This document shows, one piece after another, positions 10,366 through 21,860 of a stretch of 64,000 nt of DNA. A program made the translations under genes and the position numbers. This DNA is from Diploptera punctata (Eukaryota; Arthropoda; Insecta; Blattodea; Blaberidae), in NCBI GenBank assembly GCA_030220185.1, contig JASPKZ010007281.1:705001-769000 (forward strand), in the 5' to 3' direction. The notes beneath the pieces were generated by a model. That model did not search any database, was not told the origin of the DNA, and was given only the letters and a program-made list of their open reading frames with translations. Within the stretch, counting starts at the first letter, position 1; each line of letters starts with the position of its first letter.

Positions 10366-11110
10366 ATGTCTCAATGTTATTAATAAGCTGCTGGCATATA
10401 CTGATGTAGTATTATCAGGCGATAGCGAAATGATACTAAAGGCCAATACTCATTTTACATTGAGTAACACTAAGAAATTGGGGCAGAAAATGAACATTAA
10501 TAAAACTAAATACAGTATATTGTCATACATAGAAATTTATTACATATTGAAAATGGATAATTTGCGACAAATGAAGGACATTTTGAAAAAGTGACCGAAT
10601 TCAAATAACTGGGAACGATAATTGCAAATAGGAATTGTGTACAGAAAAAAATTAAATACGCTCAATTAAGGAATTGCATTCTATTGTGCATTACAAGAAC
10701 TCTTCTCATTCCAACTTTCCCAAAACGCAAAACTGAAAATTTAATATAAAACTAATAGTCTTCCAGTTATATGTATGCGAAACATGGATTCTTACTTTGA
10801 GGAAAGAGAAAAGATTAAGATTGTTTGACAATAAAAGTCTTAGGATATTTTTTGGACCGAAGAGATACGAACAAACAGGTTATGGAGAAGATACATACGA
10901 ATGAGATAGGGCTACATTATCGTATTGGGAAGCCAGACAGTAAGAACAGAATTGAATGGGAAATCAAACAAGAACATATATACGTCTTGTGGGAAAACCA
11001 GAGGGAAAGGAGGTAGGCCAAGAATGAGAGGGAAAATAACATTACAAATGACAGAATATGTTTGGAAATCTTCAACTCATGATGTGGATGTATGGAGATA
11101 TAATGTTCAG
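10366..11110 (+). mobile_element. Second L-A LINE fragment, more decayed
   Basis: Starts immediately after the tail of the preceding copy and repeats the same region: a degenerate palm (ataagctgctggcatatact, then gatgtagtattatcaggcga), a decayed GCETWI stretch near 10770, and an FGPKRYEQTGYGEDTYE-like segment near 10850. It ends near the position coding DVDVWRY. Divergence from the first copy suggests an older insertion. Confidence 0.75.
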
Positions 11111-11720
11111 TTTTTATTTACACTGAATAATCTGATAACAGTAGAGCTCGTGGCTTACATACATACGAAATGAGTAGACAGTGTGCGCCTATATGCCCGT
11201 CGGATCAGGCGATACTGAAGAACAACTTTTCTCCTGTTGAATAGCGATAGCTTGCGATTTATACATTTGAAGTATGTTTTTATTGCATGTATACTGTACA
11301 TTAATAGGCCAACATTGTTCAATTATTTTGTGAACATATATGAAACAGCAATTTAAATCTTAACTTTTAAAAAATAAGTGAAATTTATATAAAATAGATA
11401 GAATTTGTATTTTTCAAAACAAAATAGGTCCTACTAAGAATCAGTTCTGTCCACAGATGATGATTTGAAAATACGTAAAATGAGCTCATCTTGATATATG
11501 AAGTACTTAGAAATTTTCTGAATGGTTCTATTAAACACATATTTTGTATAAACACGGGAAATTAATAATGTGCATTCGTTACTAATCCTGTATCGAATAC
11601 AATATGACTAATGTGTATGAATGTGTGCAATATCCAGTTTATAGTTTATTTTTTAAAACTGTTATTGTATGAATATAATATTTTATTAAATATTGAATTA
11701 AGACATTTTACGTCTTTGTA
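11111..11720. other. No recognisable feature
   Basis: AT-rich. A short stretch near 11205 (tcaggcgatactgaagaaca) resembles the L-A palm-proximal region but is too short to call. Confidence 0.4.

Positions 11721-11721
<1 letters not shown>

Positions 11722-11755
<34 letters not shown>
11722..11755. repeat. (TA)n microsatellite
   Basis: Uninterrupted AT dinucleotide array. Confidence 0.97.
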
Positions 11756-11760
<5 letters not shown>

Positions 11761-11974
11761 GGGTGACGGCCATCTTTATACCCAGAATAGCATCTGGTAC
11801 TCATTTCTATTAGAGGTTAGTGAACCGTAGGGCCATGGTGCGGCTAGGAGGTTTGTGTAAGTTTAAAAGAAATCTGATCCCACCGGGACTCGAACACTTG
11901 ACCTTACGGCTTGTAGCGTATTGTCTTAAATAACAACTCTACATATATGACATGAAAAGAAAAATAAGTGCCTG

Positions 11975-12046
11975 AGTCGGGATTTGAACCCGAGTTTCTA
12001 ACTTTATACGTTTAGTGCTCTGACAAACTGAGCTACTCAGGAATCC
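11975..12046 (-). tRNA. tRNA-like sequence (family T)
   Basis: On the minus strand: acceptor cctgagt pairs with the 3' actcagg, A box tagctcagtttg, B box gggttcaaatccc. Acceptor and T stems are good, but the anticodon arm pairs poorly (ctaaac...gttag) and the loop reads gtataaa. The A-rich flank (aaaagaaaaataa) resembles the trailer of the tRNA palindrome at 27.8-28.7 kb. A further B-box-like stretch lies at about 11875-11905. Probably a tRNA-derived repeat, not a working gene. Confidence 0.5.
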
Positions 12047-12065
12047 TAACACAAACATTTATTTT

Positions 12066-12069
<4 letters not shown>

Positions 12070-12144
<75 letters not shown>

Positions 12145-12149
12145 GAGAA
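12070..12149. repeat. (CA)n(GA)n microsatellite
   Basis: Compound dinucleotide array that switches from CA to GA at about 12105. Confidence 0.97.
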
Positions 12150-12361
12150 ACATAAATACGAGAATATATTATAATGACATGCATCTTGAAACAAATGCAT
12201 CTAATATCGTTAAGAAACTTGCTAGAAATAGATTAGTTACATAAAACTGTTTGATTACGCTCCTCTGTACGTTTTCCCTTCTTAACAATGTTAAAGAATT
12301 AGCCATATATCCCTCAGGCTCATTTTGTGAGTGTGGGATATTGTATCTCATTAAAATGAAT
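12150..12361. other. No recognisable feature
   Basis: AT-rich spacer with no supported gene. Confidence 0.4.
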
Positions 12362-12535
12362 TCAAATAGTCGAGAGAAAACCAGCTATAACGGCAGAGGG
12401 ACCCTAAATACTGAACACATATCACCCCTATACTGGTTGGATGATCGTCTACCTCTGTGATGAACACATGTGAACGTGAGGCCAGCAGCCGGCTGGTAGG
12501 TCAAAGGGCCTTCTAAGCCTGTCGCGCGATTGAGT
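12362..12535 (+). mobile_element. SINE-2 copy, 3' half
   Basis: Carries the most diagnostic part of SINE-2: agctataacggc, then atactggttggatgatcgtc, then gtgaggccagcagccggctg and ggtaggtc. The head is absent. Confidence 0.7.
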
Positions 12536-12792
12536 TTAACTTAGTTTGTATTTCCTCCCTCAGTTTCATCAATGAATAATTCCTCTTAAAATTGTATTAA
12601 CATAATTTATTTTCACCCCATTTTTTAAGTATCAAATATTAATAAAGCTGTTTAATCTGTTTGACATAACTAAGACCGCATAGGCTGTTACAAAATAACA
12701 TAACATGTAGGCCTGAATAATCTTGAAAAATCTGTGAAATTACACCTAGGTTATGAATAACTAATTTTGTTACATCAAATTATCATATTATG

Positions 12793-13104
12793 CATGTCCA
12801 CCGCTGTGGTCTCGAGGTAGCGTGCTGCCTTGTCACGCGGCGGGCCCGGGTTTCATTCCCGGTCGGGACAGGCTCCTGGCTGAGGTGTTTTTTGGGGTTC
12901 TTCCTCACCTGTAAGACAAATGTCAGGAAGCTTAGGGTCCAACGGTCCCCGAAAATCATCCGGCCATCATCATCATCATCTTTACCGGTGTGGAAAGCAA
13001 CGGGAAGTACCACATCTATAATTCCCTAGAAAGCTGCAAAGCATAGCATGAAAATGCTATGATTGCAATGAAAGACCTGCTCTCAGGCAGAATTACTATG
13101 GTTG
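12793..13104 (+). mobile_element. SINE-1 copy
   Basis: Plus-strand full-length copy. The tRNA-like head starts tgtccaccgctgtggtctcg, with B box gggtttcattcccgg. The body has ttcctcacctgtaagaca and ggtccccgaaaatcatc with a (CAT)n run, and the end is ctgctctcaggcagaattac. Confidence 0.9.
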
Positions 13105-14049
13105 TATAATACGCATCTCATATCGGTGTCAATAGAAGCAATATTCAGGAATCTGATGCTCCTACACCCTTGTGCTCTTCTTTCTATAGAATGAAGCCAA
13201 ACTTCTGTTTTTGTGTTTTGGCGTTCGGCATTTAGAAAATAGTTTACTTCCATATATTCTCATGTTGAAAAGTAAGTTATCTGACGGTTCTAAGTCAAGT
13301 TATTTTAATATATAATTTATTTTGTGATATAATAATATGTGCCTACCAGTTTTCTGAAAATAGAGGAATTTTAGGATGCATATTTCGCTGTCATAAAAAT
13401 GTTGAGAAGACCAATGTTTTATACAGTTTTAATTCTGAATGATTTTGGACTAACTGCCCCGTGAAGATGGTATTGTTCCTACGATTTTAGACATTTTGAC
13501 TTTAAGATATATTCTGTCTTCATGATAACTAATGGATTCTATTGGGTGTTTCTGGGATTTTTTTTCATGTATCTTCTTTAAAATTCTATGATAATTGTAT
13601 TTATATATATACATATAATGTTGAATTAAAAGGATGAAGGAGAACATCCTTGATTCTCTCCAGTAAAAACTTCTTTCGATGTTAACAACATGTCTCCATT
13701 TTTAACTGAAATTAAATATTTATTATACAAATTATACATATTTTGAATATTTGTTCAGGTAGGTACTCATTATCAAATTTTCTAATAATATAATATTTTT
13801 ATTTACTTAATAAAAAGCCGTGTTCAAATGTCTACAAATGCTATTTGTGTCATTATATTGAATTCTGCGTGTTTTTCTGTCAAAATTTCCCTTGTGAAAT
13901 AACCATTATCTCACTACATGAACCCATTCTGTACTTCTCGTAAGATTTCTTCAGAATATCAACATGATTTGTTTTTACTCCATTCCATGAATGCTGTTTA
14001 CCTTTCACCTTACAGGTACTTTTAGGTACCGCAAACCACCCGCGCTTAA
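13105..14049. other. No recognisable feature
   Basis: AT-rich, no supported gene. A short minus-strand frame at 13450-13647 is low-complexity and has no family resemblance. Confidence 0.45.
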
Positions 14050-14335
14050 CAGTGGCACGACCTGTCGGGAGAGGGATTTTAACTATGGATCATACACACA
14101 CTCTCTTTAACACACAAGGACATGTAAGGCCTCCCCGAATGAGAGACCAGCTTAATGTCAGGGCCTCCTCCGAGTCAACACAACATTAAGACGAAACACA
14201 CCATTTATACACATTAAAACACCAAACATACTAATATCATAACGATGATTATGATGGCCTGATGATATTCGGGGACCATTTGAGACCATGTGTCATACAG
14301 GTGAGGAAAAACTTCGAAAATGGTAATCACCAAGA
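14050..14335 (-). mobile_element. SINE-3 copy (SINE-1-like core with a different 3' part)
   Basis: Minus strand. The part near 14243-14330 matches the SINE-1 body (ggtgaggaaaaac, cggggaccat). From 14050 to 14220 it has another sequence (gacctgtcgggagagggatt, cacaaggacatg, cagcttaatgtcagg), shared only with 38350-38735. That is a second 3' end attached to a SINE-1-type body. The tRNA head is missing here. Confidence 0.65.
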
Positions 14336-14424
14336 ATAATTTGTTTTTATTGTGTTGAAAACAAATTACAACCAGAATATAATATACTGATAGCCTATTT
14401 ATGTAAGTACTGCAAACCTTCGTG

Positions 14425-15112
14425 TTTTCTTTCGTATGAATGGGTATCCCAATGAGTTATATTTCAGATCAATTTCGTAAATATGCAATTTAATTTTGTT
14501 TTAATATTTGAATAATTCCTTATTTAGATCGTCAGTGCCTGGCGCTTTGTAGCATTTCATGATCATCTAATGTGATGAGGTCTTCATCAGATTTAAATGA
14601 ATTTTCTACTAAAGAGGGGGTAATAGTTTACCCCATTGATTCTGATAATATTTTACCATATGTAATTTTTATAAATTGTATTGTATCTGAGATTATCTTT
14701 AGTTTCATTGTCCAAAACCTTCAAAATTGTATATGTTGTCGTTGTGATTTTGTTGCATGATTTTCTATAAGGGTGAGAAAATAATTCCATGTATTCTTGT
14801 ACAATTTTCTTACTTCCTGATGGAAATAACTATTTCAAAATTATATTTTGTCTTTTACTTTCAAGTGCTACGTTACTTTTACATTATCCTTCTCGTTTGT
14901 CTTCAATAATATTCCCTATGATATCAACCCATTTCCTTAAATCTTTTTCTTTTGCCATGTTCTTAAATTTAAAAGTATAAAATTCCATAACTTTGAGATT
15001 AATTGTACAAGTAAAATAATAACTAATCCATAATTGTCTTTTATATTATTTTCTTGTATGACAATAATTGTAATGATTTTGTGATTCAAATTATAGTTTT
15101 CTTTCAATGTAA
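14425..15112 (-). mobile_element. LINE fragment: endonuclease-RT linker
   Basis: The minus strand encodes decayed sequence ending in KCYKAPGTDDLNKELFKY (about 14590-14520). The APGTDD block is the conserved start of the reverse transcriptase in this LINE group. Upstream minus-strand frames (MAKEKDLRKWVDIIGNIIED, near 14950) correspond to the linker after the endonuclease. Several stops. Confidence 0.65.
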
Positions 15113-15117
15113 TAAAC

Positions 15118-15750
15118 GTCTTCTTCTTCTTCTCATTCTTCATCTAACAAACCCTTAGACCTATGTGACTGTTACGATCTCACTGATGAATTTTGCATGC
15201 AGCGTTTTCTTGTATGGTCCATAGATCTCTTCCCTGTTGGACAATAACGAAGCGTGGCCTAGGGAACTCTATCTGAACTCATTCGTCGCAAATGATTCAT
15301 CCAGTTGTTCTGGTATCTATGTATGTATTCAACGACCGGTTCTAAACGTAGTTCCTTCAAAATATCGTCATTGCGTTTCTGATCTCATTTGGTATATCCT
15401 GCTCTATACCTCATGAATCTCATTTCACTAGACGTTATCCTGCTCTCTTCTCCTTTCCTCAAATTCCATGCCTCACTGTCGTAGCAAAGAGCTGGTTTTG
15501 CCTAGGTTTTGTATAACCGTACTCTGGTATCTCTCTGGACTAGCGAAGGTTTCATTACTGAATTTATAATTCCGATGGTTTTATCAAAATTAATAATTTT
15601 ATTTGATGTGTCTACTTCATTCAAATATGTTAATGTGTAACCCAAATAGGTAAATGAATTTACTGTTTCCAGTATTTTTGAATCTGTACAAATTTTGCTA
15701 TGTACAGGATATTTTCCTTGAAAAGCCATTATTTTTCTTTTCTTTGTATT
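15118..15750 (-). mobile_element. L-E type LINE C-terminal part with (GAA)n tail
   Basis: The minus strand starts at MAFQGKYPVHSKICTD (close to MAFKGTHPVRTKIILE in the L-E copy at 25.6 kb). It continues through NSFTYLGYTLTYLNEVDTSN and a decayed C-terminal domain (YQNNWMNHLRRMSSDRVP), and ends in a (GAA)n tail at 15118-15133. Its 5' side stops at a (TA)n array. Confidence 0.8.
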
Positions 15751-15751
15751 T

Positions 15752-15755
<4 letters not shown>

Positions 15756-15789
<34 letters not shown>
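15756..15789. repeat. (TA)n microsatellite at LINE-LINE junction
   Basis: Pure TA array separating a minus-strand LINE (15118-15750) from a plus-strand LINE (15790-16285). Confidence 0.95.
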
Positions 15790-15790
<1 letters not shown>

Positions 15791-16285
15791 CTCTTACTTA
15801 GGAAGTGTATTTGCAGAGTATAAGAGTGACATTGATTCAAAATTACAAAAATATAATAAAATGAATGGGGTAATACGAAGACATTTTGGTAAACAGATGA
15901 GGACAGAGACAAAACTAAGATTACATAACATCACATCAAAAGCTGCCCTAAAATATGGAAGTGAAATTTCGATTTTAAATAAAAGAAACTCTCATAAACT
16001 TCAAGTAAGCCAAATAGACTGGATCACCAAAGGAACACTACTATCAGAGGAAAACTTGGAGTAACAAGTTTAAATGAAGATATACAAAGATACCAACAAG
16101 AATGGAAAAATCATCTGAGAAGAATGGCAAGAAATAGACTTCCAAAATTGGCATTCCAATATACCCCAACTTGACATAGGGACCAAGGAAGACCAAATCA
16201 TCGGTGGAAAGATCAAGACCATCTTCGCTAGGTTTACCGTACAGGCCACATGGCCTAAAACGAATTTGTTCATGACGATGATATA
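15790..16285 (+). mobile_element. L-B LINE C-terminal end
   Basis: Encodes YLGSVFAEYKSDIDSKLQKY, NKMNGVIRRHFGKQMRTETK, then after a break near 16062 GVTSLNEDIQRYQQEWKNHL and RRMARNRLPKLAFQYTPT, a stop, and GRPNHRWKDQDHLR. It ends gttcatgacgatgatata, a GAT-type tail. A closely matching copy lies in antisense at 55060-55400. 5'-truncated and dead. Confidence 0.85.
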
Positions 16286-16395
16286 TATATCGAACTTCCC
16301 CCTCTCAATATAAAGAATGGTAAAGCACCTGGAATTGATGGAATACCAGGGGAATTCTTGAAAAATATGATATCATCCAATAAATTATTAGACTT

Positions 16396-18184
16396 TTGAA
16401 AACTGCGTTCAACAAACTTTTTAATGGAGGAGATTATCCGGAAGCCTGGGCGACAGGTGTCATCCAACCGCTATACAAAGGGAAAGGTGGGGCACAGATA
16501 CCAGAAAGTTACAGGGGAATTTGTTTCTTGTCAGTGTTCGGAAAAATATATTGTAAAGTACTTTACGAACGAATAAGACAATGGGCTAAAGAGAACAATA
16601 GGCTCTCAAAATATCAGGCAGGTTTTAGAGAAGGGTACTCCACGGTGGACAACGTATTTGTTCTGAGAACATTAATTGATGACAATCTGAAAATGAAGGG
16701 GGGTAAATTATTTTGTGCATTCATTGATTTTAAGATGGCATTTGATACTGTGGACCGAAGCGCACTTTGGGAAAAATTAAATCGGAAAGGATTGTCTCAT
16801 AAAATGATACATGCTTTAATGTCAATTTATAAATATGTTAAATTTTGTATAAAAGTAGACCAAGGGCACATTACAGAGAGCAGTGAAGCCAATCGGAGAG
16901 TGACAAGGTTGCATTTTATCACCAATTCTATTTAATCTATTCGTTGATGATATTGTAGACGTAATGCTAGAAGGAGAAATTGAGGCTCCGGAGATAAGAA
17001 ATGTTAAAGTCCCAGTCCTGTTGTATGCAGATGATTTAATTATCTGTTCCAAGACAATCAAGGGATTGCAAAGAGGTCTTGACCTACTGGAAATATACTA
17101 TAGGAATTGGGGATTGACTGTAAATGCTAGTAAGACAAAACAATGACCTTTAAAAATGGGACGGTTTATGGTAGAGCAGAACAATGGAAATACAGAGATC
17201 AAGTACTTCAAAACGTGTAACATTTTGAATATCTTGGTACGACATTAAAAATGAATGGGAAGTGGAAAAAACATATTGATATAGCATTATTTAAAGGGAG
17301 GGGACAACTTAACAGTGTACTCGGTATTCTGGGTCGAGTGCCTGATATTCCAGTCAGCACATTAGAACAAATGTATGGAGCTATGGTCAGGCCAGTAATG
17401 CACTATGGTAGTGAGATTTGGGGTTTCCAAAGAACGGAAATACTAAATAAGGTATATACGCATTTTCTAAAATATATTACAGGAATTAGTAAGACCGTTT
17501 CTAACTGTGGAATTTTATATGAATTCGGGTCATTCCAGGACGACATTAACTGTAAAATTCGTGTACTCTAATACTGGTTGCGAGTAATCCAAGGTGAACA
17601 AACAATGCTTCGAGCAGTTTGTTACGACCACCAAATTAAAAACATAGATGTTAAATTTTGGGCAGACGAGGTTAGGAGAGAACTCCAAAAGATTGGGATG
17701 GGCTGGATATGGGAAAAAGGGACTGAAAATCGCAAGAACGTGTGGAGAAAAATAAGGAGGAGGTACTTAGATATAAACCAACAAGATACTTTCGCCGAAT
17801 GTACAGGAAAACGCTCACTATGTTTACAAAGAGACCTAAAACACGTCTGTGGAAAAGAAATCGTATATACTCAACCTAGGATTTAAGGAGAGATCAGGGC
17901 TTGCTTGGTTTAGGCTAGGGGCATGGAAATTTCTAAAAATTACCGACGATCACGATATGCGAATATGTCCAATGTGCGGGAACTTTGAAGATGAGATACA
18001 TATATTAGGAAAATATAATGATCTAGAATATTGGAGACGTCAGCTATTACCGGAAAGATTTCTAAATTCAAATCGGGAAAGATTGGCATGCTACAAGTTA
18101 TTGGTAAATCCAGAAAATTGGATAAACCTCGGTAAATTTCTGGACAAAACGCGGAAAATAAGAACAACCCTCATTCATGAATAA
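16396..18184 (+). pseudogene. L-Z reverse transcriptase and C-terminal zinc-knuckle pseudogene
   Basis: RT blocks appear in order: WATGVIQPLYKGKGG and SYRGICFLSVFGKIY (16440-16560), YQAGFREGYSTVDNVFVLRT (16610-16670), FIDFKMAFDTVDRSALWEKL with the first catalytic aspartate (16720-16790), a frameshift, then VPVLLYADDLIICSKT carrying YADD (17005-17055). A second domain follows (YGAMVRPVMHYGSEIWGF, 17370-17430). The C-terminus has MRICPMCGNFEDEIHILGKY (17955-18015). This resembles the CxxC...H...C finger of related LINEs, but the last cysteine position is replaced. At least five frame breaks. Confidence 0.85.
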
Positions 18185-18245
18185 ATATAGCCTATGTTAT
18201 CAAAATGCAATACCATTAATTATTAACAATTATATATAAATTAAT

Positions 18246-18396
18246 TAGTGTATAATGCTATTGTGTTATTATTTAATTGTAATATTATTGTGTTTTCTTT
18301 ATGTAATTGTAATGTTAATGTTTTTTAGTGTATAATGCTATTGTGTTATTATTTAATTGTAATATTATTGTGTTTTCTTTATGTAATTGTAATGTT
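18246..18396 (+). repeat. 80-bp tandem duplication in L-Z 3' UTR
   Basis: The block tagtgtataatgctattgtg plus the following 50 bases occurs twice with an 80-bp period (starts near 18246 and 18326). Confidence 0.85.
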
Positions 18397-18536
18397 ATTG
18401 CTTTTTTTTGTTTATTTTTCTTTACACTAGTACCAATTATTACTTTATTGTAACGGACTGACAACAGCACGTACGGCTTACTGCCCGTGCGACCCATATT
18501 TGTAAATAATATTACCTTTGTCTAATAAAGTCCTAC

Positions 18537-18539
<3 letters not shown>

Positions 18540-18573
<34 letters not shown>
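18540..18573. repeat. (TA)n microsatellite at L-Z 3' end
   Basis: Pure AT array directly after the (TAC) tail of L-Z. Confidence 0.95.
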
Positions 18574-18577
<4 letters not shown>

Positions 18578-18898
18578 TGGTGACAAAGGGCATACTTGTC
18601 TGACTGCTATATGAATTTCCTGCCATTTTTATACTTTATTGTCACTTCTTACTGCATTTAAATTAGATTTGTACAGGTTATCTTTATTTATTATCATTTG
18701 TTGTGACACCTGGCCTGTGACAAATATTTATAGTAGTTTGTTTTTATGTATTTGAAATAAATGTAAATTAACTAATTTTGTCAATAGACAATGTGAAATG
18801 CAAAAGTATCATAAATGTTAAATTATTTTTAAAATTCGAAGTTAATTTTATATATTTAGTTTTATAAATATGTAAAATATAAATAAGCCCTACTGCTA
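18574..18898. other. No recognisable feature
   Basis: AT-rich spacer before the transposon. Confidence 0.45.
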
Positions 18899-19254
18899 AT
18901 ATGAACACTTTAAGGGGAGCACTTTTGCTTATTTTTGACAAAATTATGATTCTTTGTTTTTTTTACATTTTTTAATACTATGAACCCCTGGGAATACAGA
19001 CATGTTCATTTAAAAGTGTCAAATGACTTTTAAGACCTCTTATTTTGAAATTTAAAAATTCTTGTGTTTTGTTGACACGCTCATTTTTAACATTTTTAAA
19101 CAATTCTTCTATGAACCATATTTCAGAGACTCACCCTCACATTACAGGGAAAACTCTGTTCTTTCCATTGGTAACACTTTCAAGTGCAACATTCGCTTCC
19201 TTTGTTTATTTGCCCACGTTTTCTGAGCACATGTTTGTTTAGTAATATTATCCA

Positions 19255-21016
19255 ACATGGCTAGGATAAAACGTTTGGCAAACGCAAGTTTTATGGAAAT
19301 AGATTCACTGCAAATAAAAGAGCACAGAATAAACATTCTGTAAAAAACAGAGTGATGTAAATAGGCCTACTGTTGTAAATAGTAGTGGTAGTGCTACAGT
19401 GGAAGTTGAAGATGAGGTTATGTCTAACCCAATCAACAAGTGGATGTGTGAATGTCAATGGTGAAACTCCACCCAATGCTTCTAGAAGGAAGTTATATTT
19501 TGTAAATAATAATTGAACAGAATTTAGCGTAAATAGTAAAAATAGCAATAACATAAGTTCAGGTTTTAATTTGGTGGACATGGAACAACTTTCAGAAGCA
19601 CTGAAAAGTTTTGTTGTGTGTAAATATAGTAAAGGAGAAGATTGTGTGTCAGTGCTTGAGGACGTAAACAAAGGAAATTGTTTAGCATCTAAATTAATTC
19701 TAGCATGTTCTAAGTGCAAAGAAGAACGTGGCTTCAAAACCTGAAAAGAAAATGATAATATTTATGAAATAAATGTGAGGTTTGTTTATGGCAAGAGATG
19801 TATTGGAGGTGGCTCAGAAGCAGGAAAAATTCTGTGCTCAATTCTGAACGTCCCAAACCCACCAGTGAATTATTGTGAATTCAATAATACCATTACAAGT
19901 TTTCTTGAGACAGTGGCTGAGACCTCTATGCAGGAAGCTGCAAAAGAGGCTATTGCAGAAAATGAGGGCTCTGTGGACATTGCAGTGGCAATAGATGGAA
20001 GTTGGTAGAAGCGAGGACACACATCTCTCAATTGTGTTATTACAGCCACTAGTGTGGATACAGGCAAGGTAATTGATGTGGAATGCCTTTCAAAATGTTG
20101 CCAACAGTGTAAAATGCCACAGAAGAAAGATGTCCAACATGACTGCACAGCCTATTATGAGGGGAGGAGTGGAGGCATGGAAGCTGAAGGTGCAGTTCGT
20201 ATATTTCACAGGTCTAGGAGATGGAGATAGCAAAGGCTACAATACTGTTATAGCATGTAACCCATATGGCAATTGCACTAAAATAGAGAAGCTAGATGTA
20301 TAGACCATATCCACAAAAGAATGGGCATTCGTCTGAGAACATTGAAAAAATATATGGGCAGGAAAGTGCTATCTGATGGGAAAAGAATCGGAGGAAGGAA
20401 CAGATTAACAGAAGGCAAAATTGATCTGTTACAAAATTATTATGGTAATGCTATTAGGTCACATACAAATGACCTACAACACATGAGGAGAGCAGTTATC
20501 GACAGATGACAGACCACAACATGGTTTGTGTCCCCAAACTGCTGATTCTTGGTGTAAATATATGAAACATAAGGGCGAATATAAACACCATGGACTACCA
20601 GAAGAGTTTTTATTAATCAAGCCCATATACCAAGACCTCTCACATCCTGACCTGTTGAAGAAGTGTCTCCATGGAAGAACACAAAATACGAACGAGTCCT
20701 TGAACAACATGATATGGGGAAGGATTCGAAAGACAGTATTTGTGGATCTCAAAGGATTCCAAAGACAGTATTTGTGGGTCTCAAAATTCTGAAAATGGGG
20801 CTTTCATATAACGTTGGAAACATTGATCTAGCTAGGGTCCATCAGCACCTAAACAGAAGCTCTGGTTACAACACCTTAAAAAGCCTTCGACAAATGGACA
20901 TGAAACGGGTGAAGAAAGCAGACTTGGCATTGTTGGAAATGTCCCAGGTGGCCAGAAAAAAGAAGATGAACCTTAAAAGGAACATAGAAGAAGCAGATGG
21001 TGCTGGGATGTTCTAA
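19255..21016 (+). pseudogene. Mutator-like transposase pseudogene
   Basis: Matches my recollection of the insect 'Mutator-like transposase domain' proteins. An N-terminal KFYGNRFTANKRAQNK lies near 19285-19335. Then come YGKRCIGGGSEAGKILCSIL (19790-19850), VDIAVAIDGSW followed by a stop and KRGHTSLNCVITATSVDTGK (19972-20060), LGDGDSKGYNTVIACNPYGN (20210-20270), IGGRNRLTEGKIDLLQNYYG (20390-20450), and CLHGRTQNTNESLNNMIWGR (20665-20725). Stops and shifts occur near 19350, 20007, 20300 and 20510. A 32-bp duplication (about 20722-20785) also breaks the frame. DNA cut-and-paste activity is expected for the family; this copy is dead. Confidence 0.85.
20722..20785 (+). repeat. 32-bp tandem duplication inside transposase
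   Basis: The unit aaagacagtatttgtgg with flanks occurs twice, 32 bp apart. Since 32 is not a multiple of three, it shifts the frame between the NESLNN block and the GLKILKMGLSY block. Confidence 0.85.
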
Positions 21017-21486
21017 ATCAGCATCAGGTATGGTTAATGACAAGGGCAACTTTAATGCTAATTTTCTCAGCTTTATTTTTTTGATCATATTAGTACACAT
21101 TTCTCAGAAACCAGACAACATAGGGAAATAATATTTACACCATACATGTATATCATATATATCTAAATTCTAAACTAAAAATTAATGCATTTTTTTCATT
21201 CCTGACCCAGTAAAAAAATAATTTGGTATTCAAAATGTGTAAAATGTATAAAAAATTACTTAATTAAAAAAAATTATGTACTAAAAATTGTGTGGGTTTA
21301 GTAGATTAATTTTTAGTTTAACGTTTTCAGAAGGGGTGAAAATATATATCCACCCAAAAAAATTGTTGTTTTAGGTTAAGGGTTCTGGAGATATGTTACT
21401 AAAAAACTTAGAATTTAACATTACTGGGATAGGCGAAAAGTGCTCCCCTTAATGTTCATATATTTTTTATTATATACATTTGTTTA

Positions 21487-21860
21487 ATTCTATCTATCTA
21501 TCTTCGGTTTCTATTTACAGCTGCTACCGTATTCCTGAGCTAAACTTCCAAAGCCATCTTTAATGCTTAGGACTAACCCTCGTGCATCTATTGCTATCCT
21601 AATGTTTTTTTCTTCATGTTAACTTTGGTCTCCCTCTTTTCTTCATTCTTTTGGTTGCTATTGATGTAGTTGTTTCGGCCTCGGTCATCTTCCATTCTTA
21701 AAATATGTCCTAACCATTCTAATCCCTCCTCCTCAATTATTTCAATTATGCTTTCTTCTGCTCCCATTATGTTTCTAATTTTCTTATTTGTGCCATGTTC
21801 TAATTTCGACTTCCTGGCACTTCTGCGTAAATAATACATTTTTACTTTTAAGTTTACCAA
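21487..21860 (-). mobile_element. L-D LINE C-terminal end with (AGAT)n tail
   Basis: The minus strand encodes MYYLRRSARKSKLEHGTNKK, IRNIMGAEESIIEIIEEEGL and EWLGHILRMEDDRGRNNYIN, then EEKRETKVNMKKK before decay. The 3' end abuts (TATC)n at 21489-21504. Same family as the nested insert at 2225-2612. Confidence 0.8.

Larger units (their letters stand above)
16286..18540 (+). mobile_element. L-Z LINE: reverse transcriptase, zinc knuckle, 3' UTR
   Basis: Longest LINE fragment here. It opens in the RT (KNGKAPGIDGIPGEFLKNMI, 16310-16370), runs through the palm to a C-terminal CxxC finger, then a 3' UTR with a poly(A)-like signal (aataaag, about 18522-18530) and the tail tcctactacta. The same 3' UTR and tail occur in antisense at 40180-40440. 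Frameshifts at about 16390, 16915 and 17145 and stops near 17570 and 17885 show it is inactive. The upstream endonuclease is missing. Confidence 0.88.
18899..21458 (+). mobile_element. Mutator-like DNA transposon, about 2.55 kb, with terminal inverted repeats
   Basis: The left end (atatgaacactttaaggggagcacttttg, about 18899-18929) and right end (gaaaagtgctccccttaatgttcatat, about 21434-21460) are inverted copies apart from a 2-bp indel. Between them lies one transposase pseudogene on the plus strand. I cannot find a clear 8-11 bp target-site duplication; only TA is plausible at the edges. The 3' part after 21016 is non-coding. Confidence 0.8.

Noticed and set aside
11875..11940. Second tRNA gene upstream of the tRNA-like sequence at 11975
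   Set aside because: Only a B-box-like ggactcgaacacttgacc is present. No paired acceptor or A box could be found.
19291..19737. 148-codon minus-strand frame
   Set aside because: Antisense of the N-terminal part of the Mutator-like transposase. Serine/leucine-rich shadow frame.
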